Shown: positions 29,053 to 37,978 of the stretch, piece after piece
How the letters are laid out: each line of letters begins with the position of its first letter
How positions within the stretch are numbered: the stretch's first letter is position 1
From: Burkholderia cepacia
GTDB lineage: Bacteria > Pseudomonadota > Gammaproteobacteria > Burkholderiales > Burkholderiaceae
Reading direction: 5' to 3'
Length of the DNA: 64,000 nucleotides
NCBI RefSeq assembly: GCF_001039005.1
Contig: NZ_LDWR01000004.1
Location: 1-64,000, forward strand
Made by a program: the position numbers and the translations under genes
Notes under the pieces: model-generated
What the model was told of the DNA's origin: nothing
The model's database searches: none
What the model saw: the letters and a program-made list of their open reading frames with translations, nothing else

Positions 29053-30747
29053 CTACCCTCGGCCATTCTTGTCGTCCTCGCGCTCTTCCTTGTAGCGCGC
29101 CTCGAATTCCAGCAGCCGCGCGCCGATGATCGACTGCTCGTAGAACGACACGTCCTTCGCATCGCGCGCTTCCTTCAACTGGCGAATCGCCGCCGGCCAC
29201 GCGCCGTCGAGCGCGAGCTTCTCCGCGAGCGCGCGGCGCCGCGCAAGCTCGTCGCCCTTGCCGTCGCTTGCCTTCGCGAGGTAGTCCCACCAGTCCGGCT
29301 GCTCGGGATCGGCCTTCGCCTGCGTGCGGGCGAGCGCCTGCGCTTCGGCGAAACGGCGCGCGGCGATCAGCGCCTGCAGGTGCGCGACGATTGCCGCGTG
29401 CGACGCCGGCCAGCGCCGCTGCGCGAGCGCCGCGAGCCGCACCGCGTCGTCGGTCCGGCCCGCGCGGCGCGCGATGTCGGCGGCCAGCACGTCGAGGCTC
29501 GGCGAACTCATCACCGGATCGTCCTCGCGCCGCTCGCGCGCATCGAATGCGCCGCGTGCCGCTGCAAGCGCCTTGTCTGCCGCGTCGTACTGACCGAGCA
29601 GCGTGTTCGCGAGCGCGATGCCGTACCAGTTCGCCACGACGTTCGGCGCGGTGCGGTCGTCGATCTCGAGCTGCATCCGGCGCGCTTCGGCCGCGATGTC
29701 GGTCGGCGCGCGGTTCTGCAGGATGCGCAGCCGCGCGCGCACGAACCCGTATTCGGCCGACTGGCGCGGCTGCCGGTACGGCGCGCGGCGCGCGCGATCC
29801 TCCATGTCGGCGATCCGCTCGCCGGTCAGCGGGTGCGTGCGCGCATAGGCCGGCACGCCCGCATCGCCCATCGACGCGCGGTCGAGCCGTTCGAAGAAGC
29901 CCGGCATCCCGTACGGGTCGTAACCCGCGCCCGCGAGCAACTGGAAGCCGACGCGATCGGCCTCGCGCTCGGCCGAACGCGAGAAGCGCAGTTGGTTGTC
30001 CACCGCGTACGCCTGCCCGCCCACGGCGATCGCGCTGCCGAGATCGCCGCTTCTCGCGAGTACGCCGGCCAGCACGCCGAGCAGCATCGTCGCCAGCGCC
30101 GTGTAGCCCGTCTTCTCGCTCGCGCCGATCATCCGTGCGATGTGCCGCTGCAGCACGTGCCCCATCTCGTGACCGACCACCGATGCAAGCTCCGACTCCG
30201 TCTGCGTCGTGACGACGAGCCCGCTGTTGATCCCGATGAAGCCGCCCGGCATCGAAAACGCGTTGATCTGCGGATCGCGCACCGGGAACAGGTCGAAGTC
30301 CGGCGTATAGCCGCCGATGAAGCGCGCGGCCGCCGCGGCCGCGAGGCGCGCCGCCATCGCGTTCAGGTAGTCGCGTACGAGCCAGTCGTCGAGATAGTCG
30401 GGGTCGCGCCGCACTTCGCGCATCACGCGCTCGCCGAGCCGGCGCTCGGCCCGCGGCGTCAGCGAACCGCCGGAGCCGTCGCCGAGGTCAGGCAGCTCGA
30501 GCGCGCGAAGCGGCGCGCGCAGGCTCGCGGCCGGCGCCGACGCGCCGCCCGTATCCGAAAACCGGCTCTCCGCGCCGCCGTAGGTGCCGAAAACGCCGGC
30601 CGCGATGCCGGACGGCACCGTGGAAATCGACCGGGCGTCGCCGGTCGCCGGCTCGAGCGGCGGCGCGGACGCGCTCTGCGCATGGCCGCTCGGCGGTAGC
30701 GCGAGCGCCGCCGACAGCGACACGGCAAGCAACTGTTTGACACGCAT
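29053..30747 (-). CDS. bepA: BepA-like periplasmic M48 metalloprotease with TPR region
   Basis: Outer-membrane protein quality-control protease/chaperone type. A signal peptide (MRVKQLLAVSLSAALALPPSGHA) leads into a long N-terminal segment. The peptidase M48 domain has SVVGHEMGHVLQRH (HExxH zinc ligands) and the downstream READRVG helix supplying the third ligand. The C-terminal half is Ala-rich helical TPR-like sequence. 564 residues, longer than E. coli BepA (about 490), mainly in the N-terminal and C-terminal parts. The start at 30747 is set by the signal peptide. Divergent from moaC. Confidence 0.9.
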   Translation of the reverse strand: MRVKQLLAVSLSAALALPPSGHAQSASAPPLEPATGDARSISTVPSGIAAGVFGTYGGAESRFSDTGGASAPAASLRAPLRALELPDLGDGSGGSLTPRAERRLGERVMREVRRDPDYLDDWLVRDYLNAMAARLAAAAAARFIGGYTPDFDLFPVRDPQINAFSMPGGFIGINSGLVVTTQTESELASVVGHEMGHVLQRHIARMIGASEKTGYTALATMLLGVLAGVLARSGDLGSAIAVGGQAYAVDNQLRFSRSAEREADRVGFQLLAGAGYDPYGMPGFFERLDRASMGDAGVPAYARTHPLTGERIADMEDRARRAPYRQPRQSAEYGFVRARLRILQNRAPTDIAAEARRMQLEIDDRTAPNVVANWYGIALANTLLGQYDAADKALAAARGAFDARERREDDPVMSSPSLDVLAADIARRAGRTDDAVRLAALAQRRWPASHAAIVAHLQALIAARRFAEAQALARTQAKADPEQPDWWDYLAKASDGKGDELARRRALAEKLALDGAWPAAIRQLKEARDAKDVSFYEQSIIGARLLEFEARYKEEREDDKNGRG

Positions 30748-30918
30748 GGCAGGATGAAAACAACGCCGTCCCGCGCGCCGGGCGCGCATCGCGGCGTTTG
30801 GTCAGAATATTCGGGTCATTGTACCGGCGCCGCGGCGACTGTCTCGTGCCGCGCATGCGTCATCTGCGCCTCCGGCGACGCGAACGCCGCTGCTATGATA
30901 GGCGCCCGTTGAGACGGA

Positions 30919-31401
30919 GCATGACATGTCAGGACTCACCCATTTCGATGCCGCCGGCCATGCGCATATGGTCGACGTCGGCGGCAAGCAGGAAACCCAA
31001 CGCATCGCGATCGCGCGCGGCACGATCCGGATGCTGCCGGCCACGTTCGCGCTGATCCGCGACGGCAAGGCCAAGAAAGGCGACGTGCTCGGCGTCGCGC
31101 GCATCGCGGCCATCCAGGGCGCCAAGCGCACGGCCGACCTCATTCCGCTGTGCCACCCGCTCGCGCTGACGCGCGTGGCCGTCGACTTCGAACTCGACGA
31201 CACGCTGCCGGGCGTCCACTGCGTCGTCCAGGTCGAAACGTTCGGCCGCACCGGCGTCGAGATGGAAGCGCTGACCGCCGTCCAGGTCGGGCTGCTGACC
31301 GTCTACGACATGTGCAAGGCCGTCGATCGCGGAATGGTGATCACCGACGTGAGCGTGCGCGAAAAGCGCGGCGGCAAGTCGGGGGACTGGAAGGCGGAAG
31401 A
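30919..31401 (+). repeat. moaC direct repeat, copy 1
   Basis: 483-bp block, from 7 bp before the moaC start codon to the 159th codon, repeated in the same orientation at 39370-39852 with 5 mismatches. Flanking sequence differs on both sides. The two copies bracket the vgrG cassette. Confidence 0.97.
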
Positions 31402-31414
31402 CGTCGCGGGTTGA
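30926..31414 (+). CDS. moaC: Cyclic pyranopterin monophosphate synthase, copy 1
   Basis: Second step of molybdenum cofactor synthesis, converting the MoaA product to cPMP. 162 residues, full length. Key features: [30 protein letters not shown] (active-site segment with conserved Lys and His) and [25 protein letters not shown] motif (seen as [11 protein letters not shown]). The first ATG of the block (30921) is out of frame; the gene starts at 30926. It differs from the copy at 39377 by one residue (Thr4 versus Ala4) and by the last few codons. This copy sits beside the divergent M48 protease and is probably the ancestral one (inference). Confidence 0.95.
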   Translation: MSGLTHFDAAGHAHMVDVGGKQETQRIAIARGTIRMLPATFALIRDGKAKKGDVLGVARIAAIQGAKRTADLIPLCHPLALTRVAVDFELDDTLPGVHCVVQVETFGRTGVEMEALTAVQVGLLTVYDMCKAVDRGMVITDVSVREKRGGKSGDWKAEDVAG

Positions 31415-31525
31415 ACGGCCGGGACGCCGCCAGCCGGCAAATTCGGGATAAACCCGGTTATCTCATACAATTACTGAATTCCGCACGAGAGAGCGTGCGA
31501 ACCAGCACAAAAAGAGCGAGCACTG

Positions 31526-34216
31526 GTGATGAATTCACAAGCGTCAAGAAGCGCGTTGTTGGCCGGTCCGGTTCAGCATGAACGGCTTGTCAAACTGGAT
31601 ACGCCGCTCGGCCCCGACGTCCTGCTGCCGCATCGCGTCAAGGGACGATCGCGGCTCGGGCGTCATTTCGAGTTCACTGTCGATACCGTCTCGGTGTCCG
31701 ACAACCTCGAACTCAAGAAACTGATCGCGCAGCCGGTCACGCTGTGGATCCAGCAGGCCGACCAGTCGTACGCGCCGCACCACGGCTACGTGCATGCCGC
31801 CCGCCGGCTCGGATCGGACAGCGGCGTCACGCACTATCAGATCGTCTTCGCGTCGTTCCTGCACTTCCTGAAGTTCCGCCGCGATCAGCGCATCTGGCAG
31901 GACCGGGCCGCGGACGACATCATCGCCGACGTGCTGAACCAGCATCCGCAGGCCAAGGGCCGCTTCACCTTCAAGCTCTACCAGCCGCTGCCGCCCCGCT
32001 CGTTCTGCATGCAATACGAAGACGACTGGAATTTCGTGCATCGCCTGATGGAATCGGAAGGCCTGTACGGCTTCTGGGAACAGGACAAGGACGGCAAGTC
32101 GCATCAGCTCGTCATCGTCGACCGCATCGACGCGTTGCCCGCGCTGTCGCCGCGCACCGTGCGCTTTCACCACGCCGGCACGGGCGACGAGGCCGACACG
32201 CTCGTCCAGTTCTCCGGTACGCGCACGCTGCGAAGCGTCGCGCGCACCACGCGCACGTTCGACTACAAGCAGCCGCCCACCGCGTCGAATCCGAAAGCGA
32301 CCCATACGCCGACGATCGCGAACCAGGGCGACCTGCCGCAGCAACTCGAAGTCTACGAATACACGGGCGGCTACACCTACCCCGAGCAGTCTCGCGGCGA
32401 CCATCTGTCGAAGATCTGGATGGAGGAGCAGGAGTCGCACGCGAAGCGCTTTCACGGCGTCGGCGGCGTGCGACGCATGGATGCGGGACGCACGTTCGAG
32501 TTCGCGGATCACCCCGAACACGACAAGGACGATGCCGGCCAGCGCGAATTCGCCGTGATCGAGACCGCATGGATCATCGTCAACAACCTGCCCGTCGCCG
32601 ACGGGCAGGCCGCGTTCCCGCACAGCCTGCAGGCCGAGGTCGGCAGCATCGTGCAGGCCAGCGGCGGCGACCCGTCGCGCGTTCGCCATCCTGACGGCAG
32701 CGAAGGTTTTTTTCGGATCAGCGTCGAAGCGCAGCGCACGACGGTGCCGTTCCGCAGCCCGCTCGACCACGCGAAACCGCCGATGCACCTGCAATCGGCG
32801 ATCGTCGTCGCGCCGCAAGGCGAGGAAGTCCACACCGACGAACTCAACCGGGTCAAGGTCCGCTTCCATTGGGACCGTCTCAACGACGGCGACGAGAAAG
32901 CGTCGTGCTGGCTGCGTGCCGTGTCGTCGGATTCAGGCAACGGCTATGGCGCCGTTCACCCGCACCGCAGCGGCGAGGAAGTGCTGGTCGATTTCGTCGG
33001 TGGCGACTGCGATCGCCCGATCATCGTCGGCAAGGTGTACAACGGCGCGACGAGTCCGCAGTGGCACACCAACGGGATCCTGTCCGGATACCGGTCCAGG
33101 GAATACGCGGGCGCCGGCTACAACCAGCTGGTCCTCGACGACGCGACGTCGCAGAACCGCGTGCACCTGTACAGCAGCCAGACCAACGCACACCTGCACC
33201 TCGGCTACCTGATCGACCACACGGGCAACAACCGCGGCAGCTATCTCGGCAGCGGCTTCGACCTGCGGTCCGACGCATACGGCGCCGTGCGCGCGAACCG
33301 CGGCCTGTACGTCACGACGTATCCGAAACAGCCGGCAAGCCAACCGCTCGACGTCGAAGAGACGCAACAGCAACTCGTTCGCGCGGAAGGCCTGATGGAG
33401 GCGATGTCGGATGTCAGCGCACAGCATCAGGGCGAATCGCTCGACCCCGGCCACGCGGCGCTGAAGCGGTTCACCGACGCGACGCAAAACAGCGTGAGCG
33501 GCAGTGCATCCGGCGGCCGAACCGCCGGCGGCGGAACCGGCAGCGCCAATGCGTTCAAGGAGCCGGTGATGCTGTTCGGCAGCCCGGCCGGCATCGGCAT
33601 GTCCACGCAGCAGTCCACGCAGCTCGCCGCGGACCAGCACATCAACCTCGTCAGCGGGCAAAGCACGCACGTCGCCGCCGGGAAGTCGCTGATTGCGAGC
33701 GTCCTCGACCGGATCAGCCTGTTCGCGCAGAACGCGGGGATGAAACTGTTCGCCGGCAAGGGCAAGGTCGAAATCCAGGCGCACGCGGACAACATCGAGT
33801 TGACCGCGCAGAAGGCGCTGAAGCTGATGGCGGTCACCGAGTCGATCGAAGGCGCCGCGGCGAAGGAAATCCTGCTGACGTCCGGCGGCGCCTACATCCG
33901 CATCGCGGACGGCAACATCGAAGTGCACGCGCCCGGCAAGATCGACATCAAGGGCGCGCAGCACGCGTTCAGCGGTCCCACGCACCTGTCGCAAACCATG
34001 CCGACGCTGCCGAACTCGACCGGCAACTACGATCAGGCGTTCATCGCGCACTGGGCCGGCACCGACATTCCGGTCGCGAACACGCGGTACCAGATGTTCT
34101 CGAACGGCAAGCTGCTCTCGGAAGGCGTCACCAACGCGGCAGGAGAGACGGGGCTTACGCAGAGCCACGTGCCGCATGACGTCGTCGTCAAGTTTCTAGG
34201 GAAATCGAATGGCTGA
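31526..34216 (+). CDS. vgrG: Type VI secretion spike protein VgrG with C-terminal extension
   Basis: Trimeric puncturing tip of the T6SS tail tube. 896 residues. The N-terminal gp27-like region runs to about 420 (LGRHFEFTVDTVS, RSFCMQYEDDWNFVHRLMESEGL). The gp5-like OB domain spans about 424-515 (RVKVRFHWDR, HRSGEEVLVDFVGGDCDRPIIVG). A DUF2345 beta-helix follows at about 675-820. The last 60 residues form a small beta-rich extension (FIAHWAGTDIPVANTRYQMF) resembling the transthyretin-like adaptors seen on other VgrGs that hold cargo. Its 3' end overlaps the next gene by 8 bp. No T6SS structural cluster is in the window, so this is an orphan vgrG cassette. Confidence 0.95.
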   Translation: MMNSQASRSALLAGPVQHERLVKLDTPLGPDVLLPHRVKGRSRLGRHFEFTVDTVSVSDNLELKKLIAQPVTLWIQQADQSYAPHHGYVHAARRLGSDSGVTHYQIVFASFLHFLKFRRDQRIWQDRAADDIIADVLNQHPQAKGRFTFKLYQPLPPRSFCMQYEDDWNFVHRLMESEGLYGFWEQDKDGKSHQLVIVDRIDALPALSPRTVRFHHAGTGDEADTLVQFSGTRTLRSVARTTRTFDYKQPPTASNPKATHTPTIANQGDLPQQLEVYEYTGGYTYPEQSRGDHLSKIWMEEQESHAKRFHGVGGVRRMDAGRTFEFADHPEHDKDDAGQREFAVIETAWIIVNNLPVADGQAAFPHSLQAEVGSIVQASGGDPSRVRHPDGSEGFFRISVEAQRTTVPFRSPLDHAKPPMHLQSAIVVAPQGEEVHTDELNRVKVRFHWDRLNDGDEKASCWLRAVSSDSGNGYGAVHPHRSGEEVLVDFVGGDCDRPIIVGKVYNGATSPQWHTNGILSGYRSREYAGAGYNQLVLDDATSQNRVHLYSSQTNAHLHLGYLIDHTGNNRGSYLGSGFDLRSDAYGAVRANRGLYVTTYPKQPASQPLDVEETQQQLVRAEGLMEAMSDVSAQHQGESLDPGHAALKRFTDATQNSVSGSASGGRTAGGGTGSANAFKEPVMLFGSPAGIGMSTQQSTQLAADQHINLVSGQSTHVAAGKSLIASVLDRISLFAQNAGMKLFAGKGKVEIQAHADNIELTAQKALKLMAVTESIEGAAAKEILLTSGGAYIRIADGNIEVHAPGKIDIKGAQHAFSGPTHLSQTMPTLPNSTGNYDQAFIAHWAGTDIPVANTRYQMFSNGKLLSEGVTNAAGETGLTQSHVPHDVVVKFLGKSNG

Positions 34217-35129
34217 CGGACAACAGGAAAAGAACGTACTGGGCGCCGGTTCGGGGATGCTGACGCCGACGGGATACAAGGATCGGCCGAAGGTCGATAT
34301 CAATATCTGCGACAAGCATGTAACGCCGGCTGCGGATGCTGTCATCGGCACTTGCACGTTCTACTACCAGCCACTTCATGGCGAATATTGGGAGACCGTC
34401 GAGAAGGTCAGCAAATCGAGTATCTGGGAGACGGTCAAGACGTTTGCGACTTCATGGGATCCGTGGAAGGACAAGGAGGTCGCCCGTCGCCTGCTGCACC
34501 GGCGCGAGGACCTGATCAAACTGGGAAGCACCAATTCCGACTGGTCGCGCCATGGCAATTTCATGATGCGCCATATCGGATGCGGGCATAAGCCGCCGGG
34601 ATATTACGTCAGCTATGGCTATTACTACTGCTCGAACTACGGCGCAAAACTCGCACCGCGGCTGACCGATACAGGCAAGGCCTGGCTGGCAAGCGCGCGC
34701 TGGTTTCTCCAGCACTACATGGAACAGGGGCTGCAGCAGAACATGCGCGGGGACACCATTTCCATCAGAGGCAAGAAGGCGAACAGCGGTACCTGCGCGA
34801 TGAACGTCCCGCAGTACTCGCTGGAACTGGACGACTACACGTTCAAGACGTTTGCGTTCAAGACCCACCCACTCGCGTACCTCGACGGCGGCCTGGCCGG
34901 ACTCGGGCCGCTCGATATGGTCAAAATTCTGGGCGAGCCCAATACCCAGGAATGGGGCGATGTCAGAACGCTGTATCAGGCGTACGACAGCGGTGTCGGT
35001 GTCAGCAAGCAATATATCGACAACACGGTGGATTACGCAAAGGCCGCAGGAAACGCAGCAAGCAACGCCGTCAACGAACACGTCGTCGATCCTGTGGCCC
35101 GGGCACTCGACAAACTGATGTCGAAATGA
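34209..35129 (+). CDS. Putative VgrG-linked T6SS effector of unknown family
   Basis: 306 residues, not recognised. It begins inside the end of vgrG (8-bp overlap), the typical position of a cargo effector. There is no signal peptide. A central aromatic- and Cys-rich block (about 109-175: HGNFMMRHIGCGHKPPGYYV, YGYYYCSNYG, then GKAWLASARWFLQHYMEQGL) and a later KTHPLAYLDGGLAGLG (about 218-233) look like a conserved catalytic or binding core; Cys occur at 34, 49, 125, 141 and 196. The C-terminal 60 residues are Ala/Asn/Val-rich and helical. No GxSxG lipase or HExxH motif is seen. GC is about 55-57% in the sampled lines, well below its neighbours. The following gene encodes a membrane-anchored periplasmic protein, suggesting a toxin that acts in the periplasm (inference). 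Confidence 0.75.
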   Translation: MADGQQEKNVLGAGSGMLTPTGYKDRPKVDINICDKHVTPAADAVIGTCTFYYQPLHGEYWETVEKVSKSSIWETVKTFATSWDPWKDKEVARRLLHRREDLIKLGSTNSDWSRHGNFMMRHIGCGHKPPGYYVSYGYYYCSNYGAKLAPRLTDTGKAWLASARWFLQHYMEQGLQQNMRGDTISIRGKKANSGTCAMNVPQYSLELDDYTFKTFAFKTHPLAYLDGGLAGLGPLDMVKILGEPNTQEWGDVRTLYQAYDSGVGVSKQYIDNTVDYAKAAGNAASNAVNEHVVDPVARALDKLMSK

Positions 35130-35130
35130 A

Positions 35131-36366
35131 ATGACGAGAAAATTCCTGAAGCTGTCGCTGGGTGCGGCAGTCATGCTCATTGTCTTGATTGTCGGGTACT
35201 CATATATGTCGAATGACTGGCAGGTCGTTTCCAACAATTTCATGAAGAACAGCAAGCCTTACGGCGGCGGCGACTTCGTGATCTCGGGAAACGAGGCGAT
35301 CACGCTGAAGATCAGCGATCCTGAAATCACCTTCAAGCCGTACGCGGAATGGAAAGACAAGGAAAAGGCCGAGCCGGCCGAAACCTGGATGAATGACAGT
35401 CGCGAAACGCTGAACCGGACGTCGGTCGAACTCTGGCGCGGCCCGGTGAACGGTGACATGACGCGCCATTTCAAACAGGTGGGTCAGAACGCCGCCTGGT
35501 GGCACGCCAAGGACTGGACAGTCCAATTCATCAGCACCGGCTGGATGGACTACAAGTCGCCTCAGCCTGCCGACGGTCTGACGCCGCAGGTGACCAGGCT
35601 CTGGAAGTCGTCCAACGGCGGACGCGACTGGGCCCAGCTCGCGTGGCCCGAAGATCGGAACATCGGTCGGCTGCTGTTTCTCGATCCGCAGCGCGGCTAT
35701 GCGATCGGTTGGGGCCCGCACGTGTGGCGCACTGCCGACGGCGGTCAATCGTGGCGGGAAATCGAACTGCCGCCGGGTGCCGCGAAGGCCGGCAAACCTC
35801 GCCGTACCTTTGACGGCATCGATCTCGGCCCGGACGGTACGTTGCGCGTGGCGTACCACGTCGCACAATCCGATCACGCTCCCGCGGGAAGCGTCGTCTA
35901 CCGGCTGGATTGGGAGCAATCCGGGTTCACCGCCGATGCCGCCCTCCCCGGACAGGTCATCGTCAACCTGTCGTCGTCACCCGTCACGTCAGGCCACTAC
36001 GCGCTTTACGCGCTGTCGCGCGTCGGCGAACCGCGAAACTTCGACGATCCCGCCGACAAGGGCCAACGAGTCGGTGCAATTTCGACTTGGACGAGCAGCA
36101 CGCCCGAGCATGTTCAACAGTTGCATGCGTTTGACGAAACGTTGACGCTCGATAGCTTGAGCGTCGGCCGGGACGGATTGTTGCTCGTGTACGCGACAGA
36201 TCCCAATCGGAACGGCGCGCCGATCGATCTCACGTTCATCAGCAGCGATGCGGGAAAAACCTGGAGTCAGACCAAGGAAAAGGCGACCCAGGGCGGATAT
36301 TTCAACGCTCAAACGAATACGCTGTATTCGTTGGTCGCCTATACGCTCAAGAAACGGCAGTTCTGA
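35131..36366 (+). CDS. Putative periplasmic immunity protein 1 (Asp-box/BNR repeat, membrane anchored)
   Basis: 411 residues. An uncleaved-looking N-terminal helix (about 7-25, LSLGAAVMLIVLIVGYSYM) would anchor it with the rest in the periplasm. Repeated Asp-box motifs, SSNGGRDW (about 160), TADGGQSW (about 201) and SSDAGKTW near the end, point to a BNR/YCF48-like beta-propeller. It begins 1 bp after the effector stop codon and is closely paralogous, along its whole length, to the gene at 36566. Adjacent position, tandem duplication and cell location fit T6SS immunity proteins; this is inference, since beta-propellers have many roles. Confidence 0.72.
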   Translation: MTRKFLKLSLGAAVMLIVLIVGYSYMSNDWQVVSNNFMKNSKPYGGGDFVISGNEAITLKISDPEITFKPYAEWKDKEKAEPAETWMNDSRETLNRTSVELWRGPVNGDMTRHFKQVGQNAAWWHAKDWTVQFISTGWMDYKSPQPADGLTPQVTRLWKSSNGGRDWAQLAWPEDRNIGRLLFLDPQRGYAIGWGPHVWRTADGGQSWREIELPPGAAKAGKPRRTFDGIDLGPDGTLRVAYHVAQSDHAPAGSVVYRLDWEQSGFTADAALPGQVIVNLSSSPVTSGHYALYALSRVGEPRNFDDPADKGQRVGAISTWTSSTPEHVQQLHAFDETLTLDSLSVGRDGLLLVYATDPNRNGAPIDLTFISSDAGKTWSQTKEKATQGGYFNAQTNTLYSLVAYTLKKRQF

Positions 36367-36565
36367 CCATTCCGATGCGTTTGCCGCGGAGCCCGTGTCG
36401 CTGATCGCGCCTCGGTTCCTCGGCCTTCGATCGGCCGCAATGGCCCGACAGGGCTGGCAACCCGTCTGCGCCCATACGATGCAATCGTGACACCGCTTCC
36501 CACGCCTCGTCCCTCAGCGTCAGATACCGGCTCGTCCCGGGCCGGACGTGTGCCCTGACGATCGC

Positions 36566-37831
36566 ATGCCAACTGACATGCAAAAGCACACGCGCCGGAA
36601 CGGGATCGTCGGAATCGTCGTCGTCCTGGCAATTGCAATGTACGGATACGTTCGGACGACAACAGGCTGGGAAACGATCTCGACGCGATTCATGCAGGAC
36701 GACACGTCGTATGGCGGCGGCAACTACCGCATCAACGGAAACCAGGTGATGAGCGTAAGGCTCGCCCTTCCCGAGGTCACGTTCAAGCCGGCATCCGAGC
36801 TGAGGGCCCCCCAACGGGCCGAGCCGACCGAAGCGTGGATGAACGACACCGGCGAATTGCTGAACCGCATGACGATCAGCTTCTTCCGGGGAACCGTCGA
36901 TGGCGGGATGAAACGTCATTTCCAGCAAGTCGGCCAGGATGCCGCCTGGTGGTACTCGCCGGATTGGTCGGTTCAGTTCATCAGCACGTCGTGGATGAAC
37001 TACAAAGCCCCCGAGGCGCAAGGCGGCGACGCACCACAAACCACGAAGCTGTGGAAGTCGACCAATGGCGGCCAGACATGGTTGCCGCTTCAATGGCCCG
37101 AAGGCCAGAACATCGACCGCCTGCTCTTCATCAACCCGCAGCGCGGCTACGCGATCGGCTGGGGGCCGCGCGTATGGCGGACTTCCGATAGCGGAAACTC
37201 GTGGCAGGCGATCGACGTGCCGGCCGATGCGCATGTCGCCGGCAAGACGCGCAAGAATTTCAATGCCATCAGCCTTGGCCCTGACGGCGTGCTGCGCATC
37301 GCGTACCACGTCGCTCAGACTGTCGACGCGCCGGCGCACAGCGTGATCGACCGGCTCGACTGGGAGCAGCACGCGTTCGTGACGGATACCGTGTTGCCGG
37401 GCCAGATCGTCACCGCCCTCGACACCACGCCGGGGCCGACATCACGCTATTCGCTGTACGTGCTGTCGCGCCTCGACAAGCCGCAGAACGGCGAGGTTCG
37501 CGACAATGGCCGCCGCACGGGCGCCATTTCCACGTGGACGAGCGATCATCCCGAGTCCGTGCAGCAACTGCGCACCTTCGACGAGAAGTTCAGGCTCGAC
37601 AGCCTGAGCGTCGGTCGCGACGGCCTCCTGCTCGTCTATGCCACCGACCCGAACACGGGCAGTGACGGCCGCAGTGGCGGCGCACCGATCGACCTGACGT
37701 TCAGCAGCACCAACGCCGGCAAGTCGTGGGATCAAACGACCGACAAGAGCGCACAAGGCGGCTACTTCGACGCCCAGACCAACACGTTGTACTGGCTGCA
37801 CGCATTCACGCTGAAGAAGCGGACCTTCTGA
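36566..37831 (+). CDS. Putative periplasmic immunity protein 2, paralog of the preceding gene
   Basis: 421 residues from the ATG at 36566; a GTG at 36548 and an ATG at 36578 are alternatives and no start has a strong ribosome site. A transmembrane helix (NGIVGIVVVLAIAMYGYV) precedes the same Asp-box propeller (STNGGQTW, TSDSGNSW, STNAGKSW). More than half of the residues match the gene at 35131 by eye, including LDSLSVGRDGLLLVYATDPN and the final QTNTLYWLHAFTLKKR. GC is higher than in copy 1. The 199-bp gap before it has no gene and may be residue of the duplication. Confidence 0.72.
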   Translation: MPTDMQKHTRRNGIVGIVVVLAIAMYGYVRTTTGWETISTRFMQDDTSYGGGNYRINGNQVMSVRLALPEVTFKPASELRAPQRAEPTEAWMNDTGELLNRMTISFFRGTVDGGMKRHFQQVGQDAAWWYSPDWSVQFISTSWMNYKAPEAQGGDAPQTTKLWKSTNGGQTWLPLQWPEGQNIDRLLFINPQRGYAIGWGPRVWRTSDSGNSWQAIDVPADAHVAGKTRKNFNAISLGPDGVLRIAYHVAQTVDAPAHSVIDRLDWEQHAFVTDTVLPGQIVTALDTTPGPTSRYSLYVLSRLDKPQNGEVRDNGRRTGAISTWTSDHPESVQQLRTFDEKFRLDSLSVGRDGLLLVYATDPNTGSDGRSGGAPIDLTFSSTNAGKSWDQTTDKSAQGGYFDAQTNTLYWLHAFTLKKRTF

Positions 37832-37938
37832 CCATGCGCCGGAAGTCTCGGCGACCGGCCGAATTGCTCAAGCTTCACGCAATTCCGCATCGAGTCTCGA
37901 TTCCGGTTAGGTATCCGGCCAGCCGCTTTCCGTCCTGA

Positions 37939-37967
37939 ACGAACAAGAGAACGAACAAGAGAACGAA
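37939..37967 (+). repeat. 12-bp tandem repeat upstream of the secreted protein
   Basis: ACGAACAAGAGA occurs twice in direct succession (37939-37950, 37951-37962), followed by a partial third unit (ACGAAGA). It overlaps the leader just before the start codon at 37979, so unit number changes could alter ribosome-site spacing or expression. Confidence 0.8.
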
Positions 37968-37978
37968 GAAAAGCCTAG

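Noticed and set aside
34209..35129. VgrG-linked phospholipase or metalloprotease assignment for the effector candidate
   Set aside because: No GxSxG, HxKxxxxD or HExxH motif is present in the 306 residues.
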